DNA from: CAYMLL01 sp964390645
Lineage (GTDB): Bacteria > Planctomycetota > UBA8108
Assembly (NCBI GenBank): GCA_964390645.1
Contig: CAYMLL010000124.1
Location: 1 to 20,393, forward strand
Direction of reading: 5' to 3'
Length of the DNA stretch: 20,393 nucleotides
Part shown: one piece after another, positions 1 through 8,026 of the stretch
How positions within the stretch are numbered: the first letter of the stretch is position 1
Layout of the letters: every line of letters starts with the position of its first letter
The notes under the pieces: model-generated
Seen by the model: only the letters and a program-made list of their open reading frames with translations
Databases searched by the model: none
What the model was told of the DNA's origin: nothing
Translations under genes and position numbers: made by a program

Positions 1-2504
1 CCGTACTCGACCTTGTTGCCGGCCATCTTTCCCGACGCGCTCCGGATCGAGGGCCCGCCGGCGGTGAGGTCGAGCCGTCCCGAGACGCTGAGGATACTGT
101 CGCGCAGAGACTCGGCGTCCATCCGGATCCGGTGGGCGTGCGAGAGCAGCCGGTTCTCCGGATCCACCTGCCGGGCGCGCGAGCTCTGGCGTGTGCTCTG
201 ACCGTACGTGCGCGAGAGGACGATCTCGCGCACGAGCCGCTTGATCGACCATCCCCCCGCGACGAAGCGGCGTGCGAGCCAGTCGAGCAGGTCGCGGTGC
301 GACGGCTCCTCGCCGGTGCTTCCGAAGTTGTCGGTGCTGGGGACGATTCCTCGACCGAAGAGCCAGTGCCAGGCACGATTGACGATGACTCTCGATGTCA
401 GCGCGTTGCTCTCGCTCGCGATCCACTCGGCGAGCTCCATTCGGCCGCTGGATCCATCGGGAATCTCGGGCGGTGTCCTCGCACCCAGCGCGGAGAGAAA
501 TCCGCGTGGCACCTTTGGCCCGAGGTTGCGGATCTCGCCTCGCACGTGGACGTGCCAGTCCCCGGTCTTCGTCTCTTCCTCGACCGAGATCGCTTTCGGA
601 CGGGGCGGCGCCTTCGCTCGCAGAGCCGCGGCTCTCTTCTGGAGCGACTTGCGCTTCGCTTCGAGCTTCTCACGTTCCTGAGCGAGCTTCGCGTCGTCGT
701 CGTCTCCGGTGGTCTGCTGCCGCTTCTCCGCTCTTGTCTCCGTCTTTGCCGCGGCGAGGGCAGGAGAGAGGAGCTCGACGGCGTCCGCAATGACGACGCC
801 GTCTGTCTCCGCGTTCGACACGGTCACCGAGCCCCCGGCACCCTTCTCGAAGCGGAACGGGCCGAGCGAGATCAGCAGCCCACCGATCGGCGGCGCCTTG
901 CGCTGGTCGATGCGCATCGTCTTCTCACCGTCGGCATGGCGAATCGTCACCGGCGTGTTCGTGGCACGGTTCGATCCCGACGCGTAGGCGAGTCGTACTT
1001 CGTAGATGCCGGTCTGTGGAATCGGTGGCGTGAAGACCACCGACTTGCGGCCCTTCTCCTTGCCGTCGTCGTGGATGTAGCCCGCGTCCACGTAGGCGGG
1101 GTGGAAGGTCGACTTTTTCCAGAAGCCGATCTGCTCGGCCTTGACGTCGTCGACGACGATGCCCACGAGCGTCGGTAATCGAGCGGCCTTGCTCTTCGGC
1201 TTGCCACCGAGCTTCTTCAGGCGGGCCTTCACCACCCCGAGCTCCTTTTCGAGCCTCTTCGTCTCGGCGCTGTGCTTGGCGATTCTCGCATCCATATCGT
1301 CGGAGACCGGTAGCGGGCGCTCTACGAAGCCGGCGACGTTTCCGGGCGTCAACGTCTTCGTGCTGCGGAATATCCCCGCCAGCGCGTAGTAGTCACGCGT
1401 GGGGATCGGATCGAACTTGTGGTCGTGGCAACGGGAGCAGCCGAGCGTCAGACCGAGGAATGCGCTGCAGGTCGTCGAGATCTGCTCGTCGACGACGTCC
1501 ATGCGCAGCAGGTCCTTGTCCTGGTTCTCGTAGTTGTGAGGACCGAGGACGAGAAACGCGGTGGCGACGAGCGCGTCACGGCGTTCCGCCTCGCTGGTGG
1601 AGTCGAGCAGGTCGCCGGCGATCTGCTCGCGGATGAACCGGTCGAACGGCTTGTCGCTGTTGAATGCGTCGATGACGTAGTCGCGGTACCGCCAGGCGTT
1701 GACGAGGGCACGAGTCCGTCCGCCGCCGGTGGAATCGGAGTAGCGTGCCACGTCCAGCCAGTGCCGTCCCCAGCGTTCGCCGAAGTGAGGCGAGTCGAGA
1801 AGACGATCCACGAGCGTTGCGAGCGCCGAGGGGGAGTCGTCGCCGACGAAGGCCTCGATCTCCTCAGGTGTCGGTGGCAGGCCGATCAACGCGTAGTGGA
1901 GGCGTCGGATCAGTGTTCGGCGATCCGCCTCCGGGGCGGGGTCCAGTCCCTTCGCTTCGAGCTTCGCGATGATGAACCGGTCGATCTCGCCGCGCGGCCA
2001 GGCCTCGTTCTCGACCTCCGGCGGACCGTCATTTCGCGGCGGAGTGAAGGCCCAGCCGGGTGTGGTCGTGGTCGGCTCTGCGGTCGTTCCGGAAACTCCG
2101 GGCCTGCGTGGGTCGGGCGCGCCGATCTTCACCCAGGTCTCGAAGTCCGCGATGACCGTGTCCGGCAGCTTGCCCTTTGGCGGCATCGCGAGATCCTTGT
2201 CCTCGTGACGCAGCGCCTGGATGAGGAGGCTTCCTTCGGGACTCCCGGGGTCGATCGCCGGTCCCGAGTCGCCTCCACGGAGCAGTCCGTCCCGCGTGGC
2301 GAGCAGCAGACCGCCCTTGCGGCGATCCGCATCGACGCCGTGGCACTTGTAGCAGTGCTTGACGAGAACGGGGCGGATTCTTCTCTCGAAGAAGTCCTCC
2401 GGATTCCCCACCCGACGACTCCCCGGGCTCTGCGGCAAGCCTTCCAGAGGAGTGGCTACGGAGATCTCCCACGCACAGATGACGAACAAACACGCGATGG
2501 ACAC
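1..2504 (-). CDS. PSCyt1/DUF1549/DUF1553 secreted cytochrome-like protein with golvesin-like module, C-terminus cut by window edge
   Basis: About 834 residues are visible from a GTG at 2504; the 3' end lies outside the window. A hydrophobic N-terminus (CLFVICAW) looks like a signal peptide. PSCyt1 follows with CYKCH at residues 51-55, a haem c type motif, then DUF1549 (about 165-370) with a second motif, CSRCH, at 356-360 followed by DHKFDP. Residues about 445-575 resemble the golvesin/Xly carbohydrate-binding-like domain (IVVDDV, then YASGSNRATNTPVTI). A charged, probably coiled-coil stretch precedes DUF1553 (about 686 onward, with SRVIVNRAWHWLFGRG). The family is thought to be an exported cytochrome-like enzyme or scaffold; the reaction is unknown. 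The start is uncertain: an in-frame TTG at 2543 has GAGGAG six bases upstream and would add 13 residues, and the frame closes at TAA 2589-2591. A DUF1501 partner would be expected beyond the left edge. Confidence 0.9.
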   Translation of the reverse strand, partial: MSIACLFVICAWEISVATPLEGLPQSPGSRRVGNPEDFFERRIRPVLVKHCYKCHGVDADRRKGGLLLATRDGLLRGGDSGPAIDPGSPEGSLLIQALRHEDKDLAMPPKGKLPDTVIADFETWVKIGAPDPRRPGVSGTTAEPTTTTPGWAFTPPRNDGPPEVENEAWPRGEIDRFIIAKLEAKGLDPAPEADRRTLIRRLHYALIGLPPTPEEIEAFVGDDSPSALATLVDRLLDSPHFGERWGRHWLDVARYSDSTGGGRTRALVNAWRYRDYVIDAFNSDKPFDRFIREQIAGDLLDSTSEAERRDALVATAFLVLGPHNYENQDKDLLRMDVVDEQISTTCSAFLGLTLGCSRCHDHKFDPIPTRDYYALAGIFRSTKTLTPGNVAGFVERPLPVSDDMDARIAKHSAETKRLEKELGVVKARLKKLGGKPKSKAARLPTLVGIVVDDVKAEQIGFWKKSTFHPAYVDAGYIHDDGKEKGRKSVVFTPPIPQTGIYEVRLAYASGSNRATNTPVTIRHADGEKTMRIDQRKAPPIGGLLISLGPFRFEKGAGGSVTVSNAETDGVVIADAVELLSPALAAAKTETRAEKRQQTTGDDDDAKLAQEREKLEAKRKSLQKRAAALRAKAPPRPKAISVEEETKTGDWHVHVRGEIRNLGPKVPRGFLSALGARTPPEIPDGSSGRMELAEWIASESNALTSRVIVNRAWHWLFGRGIVPSTDNFGSTGEEPSHRDLLDWLARRFVAGGWSIKRLVREIVLSRTYGQSTRQSSRARQVDPENRLLSHAHRIRMDAESLRDSILSVSGRLDLTAGGPSIRSASGKMAGNKVEY

Positions 2505-2588
2505 GTGCTCAGGAAACCGTGGGGAAGAACAAGAGAAGAACAAGACCGACTCCTCAGCGCCATCCGGCGCATATCGCCTTTCACGACA

Positions 2589-2960
2589 TTAGTATAGCCG
2601 TGGACGAATCGCAACGACACGAATGTCGTCGATCAGGATCGTGTCGGGACTGCACGCGTGGCCTCCCTCGATGGGTTTCTTCGAGGCCTGTCGGAAGACG
2701 GATCGTGGTATGGAGTACGATCACTCACCACCACGGATGACACGACGCGGCCGTCGTGAAGAGAGAATGCGTGCGTCCCGTGGGCGTCCGCCGGTTCGTG
2801 ACTCGGGTCCGTGGCGTTCGTGAACCACCTTTCCCACGAGGCGTGCCGGATCGTCGAATTCCGGCGTCCGTACGGCGAGTCTCGGGCTCCGGATCTCCGT
2901 GAAGTCGGTGAAGTCCGTGAAGAGCGATCCGATAGCAGTGGCTCGGGCGTCGAGGTCCGC
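2589..2960 (-). pseudogene. frameshifted remnant of an unidentified gene
   Basis: No single frame is open, but protein-like text runs through the minus strand with two compensating frame changes. About 2957-2823 reads GSLFTDFTDFTEI...LAVRTPEFDDPARLVGK. Around 2824-2700 the adjacent frame reads FTNATDPSHEPADAHGTHAF then GRVVSSVVVSDRTPYHD. About 2698-2592 returns to the first frame with FRQASKKPIEGGHAC and DTILIDDIRVVAIRP before TAA at 2589-2591. The ending resembles the last strand of a secreted beta-sandwich domain, but I do not recognise the family. No start codon fits. It lies between the stop of the small membrane-protein gene and the next PSCyt1 gene. It is either a decayed gene or a functional one carrying two sequencing indels. 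Confidence 0.4.
2591..2596 (-). promoter_or_regulatory. candidate -10 box for the leftmost PSCyt1 gene
   Basis: On the minus strand TATACT matches the sigma70 -10 consensus at five of six positions. It sits about 48 bases before the TTG and 87 bases before the GTG start candidates. The region 16-18 bases upstream has no convincing -35 hexamer, so this is a weak call based on one box in an otherwise GC-rich spacer. The box overlaps the TAA that ends the upstream gene fragment. Confidence 0.3.
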
Positions 2961-2991
2961 GGTGCGGTGTCATTCTCGCCGATGGGTGAGC

Positions 2992-3465
2992 CTACTTCAG
3001 TTGGAGCGGGCACCCGAGCACCTGCGCGTACTCCCTGGCTCTCTTCGTCGCCACAGCCATGTCCTCGGGCTTCTCGATACACATGGTGGTTTTTCTCGGA
3101 GGCTCATTCCACACGTACTCGAGGAAGATCCCGAGAAACGGTCGGCGGTGGGAATGGGCCACACCGCCATGGCTCCCGACGACGTCTTCTCTGTCCCAGG
3201 TCACCTTGATGGATCGGATTCGCTTCCGGTCGATCGATGCGTAGGAGACCGAGAAGACGTAGAAGATCCTGGCAACGAATTCCAGGCCGTCCGCCGTGAG
3301 CACGAAGCAGGGCCTGACGAACGAGAGCACGGCAACCGATACGGCAACGGCGACGATGAGGGGCTCTCGGCCGTACCAGCCCAGTTCGTTCCCACACCAC
3401 ACCAGAAAGGCGCAACCGATCACAGCGAGGTGAAATCCGAAGATCATCCGCGGGATGCTGGCCAT
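2992..3465 (-). CDS. small two-helix membrane protein, PH-like tail, function unknown
   Basis: This 157-residue protein starts at ATG 3465. Two hydrophobic segments (about residues 6-24 and 34-53) form a short hairpin in the membrane. A soluble tail follows, with alternating beta-strand-like text (CFVLTADGLEFVARIF, then IDRKRIRSIKV). That arrangement resembles bacterial PH-domain membrane proteins, in which a helix pair precedes a PH-like sheet, but the match is by shape only. Codon use is strongly GC at third positions through the whole frame, which supports a real gene. No strong Shine-Dalgarno precedes the ATG; an in-frame ATG at 3537 would add 24 polar, arginine-rich residues and looks less natural. 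It is flanked on both sides by apparently degraded sequence, so it stands alone. No family name is assigned. Confidence 0.62.
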   Translation of the reverse strand: MASIPRMIFGFHLAVIGCAFLVWCGNELGWYGREPLIVAVAVSVAVLSFVRPCFVLTADGLEFVARIFYVFSVSYASIDRKRIRSIKVTWDREDVVGSHGGVAHSHRRPFLGIFLEYVWNEPPRKTTMCIEKPEDMAVATKRAREYAQVLGCPLQLK

Positions 3466-3881
3466 GAAGACACCCGGGCCTACTGTTCTGGACCGAGAAG
3501 ATGAGCGTCCGGGTCTCGTATCGCCGGTACGCTCCATCGAGTCGACCGCTCGCTGTGGTCGAGGATGCGTCGACACCCTCCACGACGGCCTCCCGCATGC
3601 GATTCGCTGGAGCGAAAACACGAAGCTCGGGCCGCGGGACGCGAGGGGCACTGTCTTTCGCATGCCGTACGGCCCTGTGTTTCGTCGTCGGGAGCGAGAC
3701 AGGGGCGTCGTCGGCCACTCGAACCGAGGTCAAGCTCGAGGCCCTGGTCAGAGATGCGGTGGTCGACGATTCGAGAGACCGCCGCCGTCGATGACAACGT
3801 ATCGAGTCTTCCCATGAGCGGACCGCTTCTCGCGTGACTCCGTGTATCCCGCGAAGAAAAGGCCCGTCAGAAAGGCGTCGA
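3466..3881. other. gene-poor stretch with fragmentary coding-like text
   Basis: No intact gene is supported in these 416 bases. On the minus strand several short segments read like protein in different frames: TGLFFAGYTESREKR and GKTRYVVIDGGG near 3865-3790, and ELRVFAPANRMREAVVEG with GAYRRYETRTLIFSV near 3620-3490. Stops or frame changes separate them. I read this as decayed coding sequence or sequence with indels. No terminator hairpin followed by a T tract is visible. Confidence 0.35.
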
Positions 3882-3956
3882 CTTCTCGAATCGGTCGACG
3901 GGGTCTCGATCGACTCCAGGGGCTCCGAGCAGGCTCGGGGTGACAGCGAGAGTGGC
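3882..3956 (-). pseudogene. remnant resembling the N-terminus of a PSCyt1 gene
   Basis: Directly after the stop of the beta-lactamase/propeller gene the minus strand encodes TLAVTPSLLGAP, then D.....D.FEK. The N-terminus of the PSCyt1 protein starting at 11147 reads TLVVTLSLLGAP, then D.....DFFEK. Without gaps 15 of 25 residues agree, and AGCCTGCTCGG-GCCCCTG is shared apart from one base. After FEK the similarity stops and a TGA follows in frame, before any CxxCH motif. There is no start codon and no downstream domain, so this looks like the stump of a deleted paralogue rather than a gene. Signal-peptide-like composition could inflate the match. Confidence 0.35.
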
Positions 3957-3966
3957 CAGGTGACTC

Positions 3967-6630
3967 TCACTCGCGGAAGCCGAACGAGTAGACCTTCGAC
4001 TCTCTGAGCTCGAGGCCCAGCTTGATCGCCCTGCCTTCGAGTCGCTCGACCGAGGCTCCTCTCTTCCAGCGCACCTCCACATCCGTGACGGTTTCCGTGA
4101 TCGGCTCGCCTTCTGCCAGCACCGTGCTCTGCGGATCGAGCAAGGTGACCTTGACGGATCCGTTCCTCGAAACATCTGCCGATAGCCGGAGCGTCCGTCC
4201 CGTACAGAAGAATGGGATCGTCGTGACCGATCCGGACTTGTTTCGTTCGATCTGCTCATAGCCGGCCCAGCCGTCGGGGCGGAGTGTCGCGAGCGCCAGA
4301 CAGCCCTTGCGCCAGTCGAAAAAGTACCAGTCGGAAGCGCCGTAGTAGATCCGTATCTCGCCGTCCAGGATGATCGGGGTCGAGGCGAAGATGCACCCCC
4401 AGTCGTAGGGTACGGTGCCGTATTCCCGCCTCGTTGTCGGGGTGTGCCCGATGAAAGGCGTGCCCGCCTCTACACGGTGCCAGGTTACCGAATCGGGGCT
4501 CCAGGCGAGCTCGACGTGCTGTTTGACATTTCGTCTGGAACCTCCCGGGAACTCCATCACACCGGGCAGTCCGATGTAGATGCCGGCAGTGCGAACCACG
4601 ACCATGTCGTGTGTCTGGTGCTCCGGATCGCCCTGGAGAACTGCCCTGGATTTCGTCCACTTCACGAAGTCCGGACTCTCGGTGCGGCCGATAATTCGCT
4701 GGCCGTTCCAGAGTCGCATGATGCCCACGTACTTCCTCAGCGGTGGTGACCAGAGCGCACAGTTGTGGGTATCGCCTCCCGCCTCGATCTCGGGGCAAAG
4801 GATCGGCTTGCTCCAGTGGAGGCCGTCCGGAGAGAACGCCACACGTTGAATACTGTTCGTCTGTCCGGAGAAGAAGATCTTGTAGCGCCGTGCCGGATCG
4901 GGCTCACGGAGGTCCTTGAAGACGCCGGCGCCCGACGGGCCCCGCATGACGAGGTTGTTTCTCTTGTTGCCGTCGAATTCGACCAGGCCGAGCTCGGGTT
5001 TTTCCCAATGTACACCGTCGTTCGAGACCGCGTAGCAGACACCCTCCTCTCGGCGATTGGGCCTGATCCCCATGTAGTCGGGGCGATCGCGGGGGTTCCG
5101 CTTGTCTTCAGGTGTAGAGGTGGTCCGTTCGTCAACGATGAACCCGTTGTACCAGCACTTGTAGAGTCCCTCCTGCTCATCGTGGGTCACGTTGGGGTAG
5201 ACGTTGTCGAACCGGGGCTCCCAGGGCCTGTCCTCCTCGAGCAGGGGATTGCTTCCGTGCTTCTTCACCGTGCCGAGTGTCAACTTCGCGTTGTCGGTGC
5301 TCTCGACGACGCGGGAATCCAGCAGGAGGTACCTCTCTTCCGCGATCGCTCCGTACACGATCGGCTTGAGGGCCCGACCGAGCTGACGCATCGGCAGGTT
5401 CTGGGTCAGGGTGATCACCACCAGCTCATCCCGCGGCGAGATCCAGAACTCCGTGCCGGCTCCGCCCAGCCACTCGTACTCTCCGATCGAGGATGGCTCC
5501 GAGTCGATCCGGCGCACACGAACCGCGAAGCCGAGCCCGAAACCTCGCCCCGCAGGTCGGCGGCTGATCGGCAACAGGCTCTCCGGGAGCTGGTTGCGAG
5601 TCATCATCGCGACGGTCTTCGCCTTCAGCAGTCGCTTCCCGTCCAGCGTGCCTTTTCCGGAGAGCATCAGGCAGAACCGCATGTAGTCGGCGGCAGTGGA
5701 GACCAGACCTCCGCCGCCGCACAGGAACTTCGGCCGCTTCTCGAAGCGGCTGCTCCTGCCCACCGTCCCGGGCTCCGGGGCGTCGACGATCCTCAATCCG
5801 TTGCCGTACACGGCCGCGAGCCGATCCCGCTTGTGCGCCGGCACGAAGAAGCCGGTGTCTTCCATCTGCAGCGGCCGGAAGATCCGCTCGGCCAGGAACT
5901 CGTCGAGCGGTCGGCCGGAGACGACCTCGACAAGTCGACCCACCACGTCGCTGGCGAAGCTGTAGTACCAGTCCGTTCCGGGCGGGTACAGGAGCGTGAC
6001 GTTGCCGATCTTGGCGACGATTTCCTCCAGGTTGTACTCTCCCAGGGAGGCGAATCCTCTGCTGCGGAAGAGCCTGTCGACCGTGGCGTTGTTGGGCAGC
6101 CCGGACGTGTGCCGAAGCAGATCGCGGACGGTCATCTCCCGGTTCGCCGCGTCGGCATCCCCGGCTGTATTCAGTCCCTTCGCCTCGGGCAGGTACTTCC
6201 ACACCGGAGCGTCGAGCTCCAGCTTGCCTTCCTCGTGGAGCATCATCGCGGCCACGCTGGCGACCGGCTTGGTCATCGAGTAGATGCGGAAGATCGTGTC
6301 CTTTCGCATCGGCTTCTTCGCCTCGATGTCCATCAGCCCGTAGGCCTCGAACTGCGCGACCTGGCCGCGTCGGGCCACGATCGTGACCGCGCCGGCCAGC
6401 TTCTTGTCGTCGATGAACTTCTGTACGGTCGCGTCGATGCGTTCCAGCCCCTCGGGAGAGAGTCCTACCTGCAGCGGCGCGGCCATCGGGAGGTCCTGAC
6501 CGACGGACGGCGAGGCGAGCGTGATCAGCGCGATGACACGGAATGCGATTCGTGTGAGCCGCTGGATGACGAGTCGGGATCCCGGCGCGTGACTCCCTGG
6601 CGGAGGCGGCCGGCGATCAGGAGACTTCAC
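3967..6630 (-). CDS. fusion of a class C beta-lactamase-like serine hydrolase and a glycosidase-like beta-propeller
   Basis: An 887-residue exported protein. A signal peptide (RIAFRVIALITLASPSVG, about 27-44) precedes a beta-lactamase/EstB-type esterase domain (about 55-430). This has nucleophile S118 and K121 in SMTK, the probable base Y223 in WYYS, RHTSGLPN at 174-181 and GGAG at 389-392 in the KTG position. Residues about 440-800 form a propeller-like part with Asp-box-like repeats (SNDGVHWEKP 536-545, SPDGLHWSKP 600-609, SPDFVKWTK 652-660, SPDSVTWHR 711-719), resembling GH32/GH43 or sialidase-type folds. Residues 805-887 look like a terminal beta-sandwich. Family members with an intact SxxK usually act as esterases, amidases or peptidases; antibiotic resistance cannot be inferred. 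The start is GTG, with GGAG seven bases upstream, and it overlaps the DUF1501 gene by 14 bases, so translation is probably coupled. The glycosidase assignment is by repeat pattern only; catalytic residues are not identified. Confidence 0.87.
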   Translation of the reverse strand: MKSPDRRPPPPGSHAPGSRLVIQRLTRIAFRVIALITLASPSVGQDLPMAAPLQVGLSPEGLERIDATVQKFIDDKKLAGAVTIVARRGQVAQFEAYGLMDIEAKKPMRKDTIFRIYSMTKPVASVAAMMLHEEGKLELDAPVWKYLPEAKGLNTAGDADAANREMTVRDLLRHTSGLPNNATVDRLFRSRGFASLGEYNLEEIVAKIGNVTLLYPPGTDWYYSFASDVVGRLVEVVSGRPLDEFLAERIFRPLQMEDTGFFVPAHKRDRLAAVYGNGLRIVDAPEPGTVGRSSRFEKRPKFLCGGGGLVSTAADYMRFCLMLSGKGTLDGKRLLKAKTVAMMTRNQLPESLLPISRRPAGRGFGLGFAVRVRRIDSEPSSIGEYEWLGGAGTEFWISPRDELVVITLTQNLPMRQLGRALKPIVYGAIAEERYLLLDSRVVESTDNAKLTLGTVKKHGSNPLLEEDRPWEPRFDNVYPNVTHDEQEGLYKCWYNGFIVDERTTSTPEDKRNPRDRPDYMGIRPNRREEGVCYAVSNDGVHWEKPELGLVEFDGNKRNNLVMRGPSGAGVFKDLREPDPARRYKIFFSGQTNSIQRVAFSPDGLHWSKPILCPEIEAGGDTHNCALWSPPLRKYVGIMRLWNGQRIIGRTESPDFVKWTKSRAVLQGDPEHQTHDMVVVRTAGIYIGLPGVMEFPGGSRRNVKQHVELAWSPDSVTWHRVEAGTPFIGHTPTTRREYGTVPYDWGCIFASTPIILDGEIRIYYGASDWYFFDWRKGCLALATLRPDGWAGYEQIERNKSGSVTTIPFFCTGRTLRLSADVSRNGSVKVTLLDPQSTVLAEGEPITETVTDVEVRWKRGASVERLEGRAIKLGLELRESKVYSFGFRE

Positions 6631-8026
6631 CGACGATCTCCGGGATCACCTTGCCGTGTACGTCGGTCAGCCGCATGTCGCGTCCGCTGAACCGCACCGT
6701 CAGGCGCGTGTGGTCGATGCCGAGGAGATGCAGCATGTTGGCGTGCAGATCGTGCACCGTCATCTTGTTCTCGACGACGCGGTAGCCGTACTCGTCCGTG
6801 GCGCCGTAGATCCTTCCGGCCTGGACGCCGCCTCCGGCCATCCAGAGGCTGAAGCCCTGGGGGTTGTGGTCGCGTCCGCTGCCCTGCGCGAAGGGAGTGC
6901 GACCGAACTCGCCGCTGAAGATCAACAGCGTGGAATCGAGCAGCCCGCGCTGCTCGAGGTCCTGGATCAGCGCTGCGATCGGCTGGTCGACGGAGAGAGC
7001 GTTCTTGCGGTGGCCGTCCCGGATGTTCCCGTGCTGATCCCAGCGGTCGCCGTTGCCGCCACTCGTCGTCAGCTCGATGAAGCGGACTCCGCGCTCCACC
7101 ATCCGGCGCGCGAGCAGGCACTGGGTGGCGAACTTCTTCGTGTTTCCCCACTTCGCCTCCATACCGTACATGCGCTTCGTTGCGGCGCTCTCGCCGGCGA
7201 GGTCCATCGCCTCCGGGACCCGCATCTGCATGCGGAAGGCAAGCTCGTGATTGCGGATCGCCGACTCGACCTGCGGCGCGTGTCCCAGTCGTCCCAGCAG
7301 ATCGCCGTCGATCTCCGACAGGCGTCTCAACTTGCGACGTTGCGTCTCGATGGGCTCTCGGCGTCGGATGTTCCGCATCGGACGACCGGGCTCGAGCACT
7401 GAACCGGAGTGGTTCGAGGGCAGAAATCCGCTGCCGAAGTTGGGCACGCCGCCGTTCGGCGTGATTCCCCCGTGGAGGGCGACGAAGCTGGGCAAGTTCT
7501 CGTTGGCGCTACCGAGGCCGAAGGACACCCACGCCCCCATGCTGGGCCATCCCAGGAGTGGGTGACCGGTGTGGATGCCGTAGACCGCGTTGGGGTGATT
7601 GGCCGAGAACGCTGTCATCGAGCGGATCACGCAGAGGTGATCGGCGCACGTTCCGACGTGCGGGAAGAGGTCGCTGACAGGGATGCCGCTTTCGCCGTAA
7701 CGCTTGAACTTCCACGGGCTCGCCATCAGGTTACCCTTGGCGTTGAAGACCGTGGCATCGGTCTTGAACGTGGGCTTCTTGCCGTGCTCCTTGTCGAGGC
7801 GCGGCTTGGGGTCGAAGCTGTCGACTTGCGAGACTCCTCCGTCCATGAACAGGAAGATGACGGTCTTCGCCTTGGGTGCGAAGTGGGTCGGACGGGCTTG
7901 TCCGGCCGTTTCTCCGAGGGCCTGTTCGTGGAGCATCGTCGTGAGTGCGATCGAACCGAACCCCAGGGAGGCTTCTCGCAGAAGTCGACGCCGGGTCATC
8001 GGGTGCGTGGCGCGATCAGTGAACAT
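6617..8026 (-). CDS. DUF1501 family protein, Tat-exported, second cluster
   Basis: This 469-residue protein begins with a Tat signal (TRRRLLREASLGFGSIALTT, residues 11-30). DUF1501 belongs to the alkaline-phosphatase/sulfatase fold group, though its reaction is not established. Probable metal-site or conserved motifs are FLFMDGGVSQVDSFDPKP (58-75), DRWDQHGN (327-334), FSGEFGRTPF (370-379), GRDHNPQGF (384-392), VHDLHANMLHLLGIDH (424-439) and LTDVHGK (453-459). The length is typical. Its ATG lies inside the last codons of the PSCyt1 gene (11-base overlap), and its own end overlaps the fusion gene by 14 bases, so the three are a tight operon. PSCyt1-DUF1501 gene pairs recur in planctomycete genomes, suggesting that the two products work together. 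Confidence 0.93.
   Translation of the reverse strand: MFTDRATHPMTRRRLLREASLGFGSIALTTMLHEQALGETAGQARPTHFAPKAKTVIFLFMDGGVSQVDSFDPKPRLDKEHGKKPTFKTDATVFNAKGNLMASPWKFKRYGESGIPVSDLFPHVGTCADHLCVIRSMTAFSANHPNAVYGIHTGHPLLGWPSMGAWVSFGLGSANENLPSFVALHGGITPNGGVPNFGSGFLPSNHSGSVLEPGRPMRNIRRREPIETQRRKLRRLSEIDGDLLGRLGHAPQVESAIRNHELAFRMQMRVPEAMDLAGESAATKRMYGMEAKWGNTKKFATQCLLARRMVERGVRFIELTTSGGNGDRWDQHGNIRDGHRKNALSVDQPIAALIQDLEQRGLLDSTLLIFSGEFGRTPFAQGSGRDHNPQGFSLWMAGGGVQAGRIYGATDEYGYRVVENKMTVHDLHANMLHLLGIDHTRLTVRFSGRDMRLTDVHGKVIPEIVGEVS
6638..6641 (-). promoter_or_regulatory. ribosome binding site fixing the GTG start at 6630
   Basis: GGAG on the minus strand lies seven bases before GTG 6630-6628, inside the last codons of the DUF1501 gene. 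There is no in-frame ATG before the signal peptide, so this site decides the start and implies translational coupling. Confidence 0.6.

Noticed and set aside
132..2597. Long plus-strand frames at 132-1178 and 1419-2597
   Set aside because: Both mirror the leftmost PSCyt1 gene, whose CxxCH, golvesin-like and DUF1553 motifs are on the minus strand.
3104..3970. 288-codon minus-strand frame spanning the decay zone
   Set aside because: Its second half is a shifted reading of the small membrane-protein gene, and the first half is Ser/Arg-rich without structure. Only part of its middle may be real remnant coding text.
3967..5350. Antibiotic-resistance reading of the beta-lactamase-like domain
   Set aside because: The domain looks like the broad EstB/class C-like group, which includes many esterases and peptidases; its fusion and operon context point to a different role and no resistance-specific feature is visible.
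4765..6690. 641-codon open frame on the plus strand
   Set aside because: It lies wholly antisense to the well-supported fusion gene and the end of the DUF1501 gene, is rich in Arg, Val, Asp, Glu and Leu without recognisable domains, and is the kind of mirror frame expected from GC-biased third positions.
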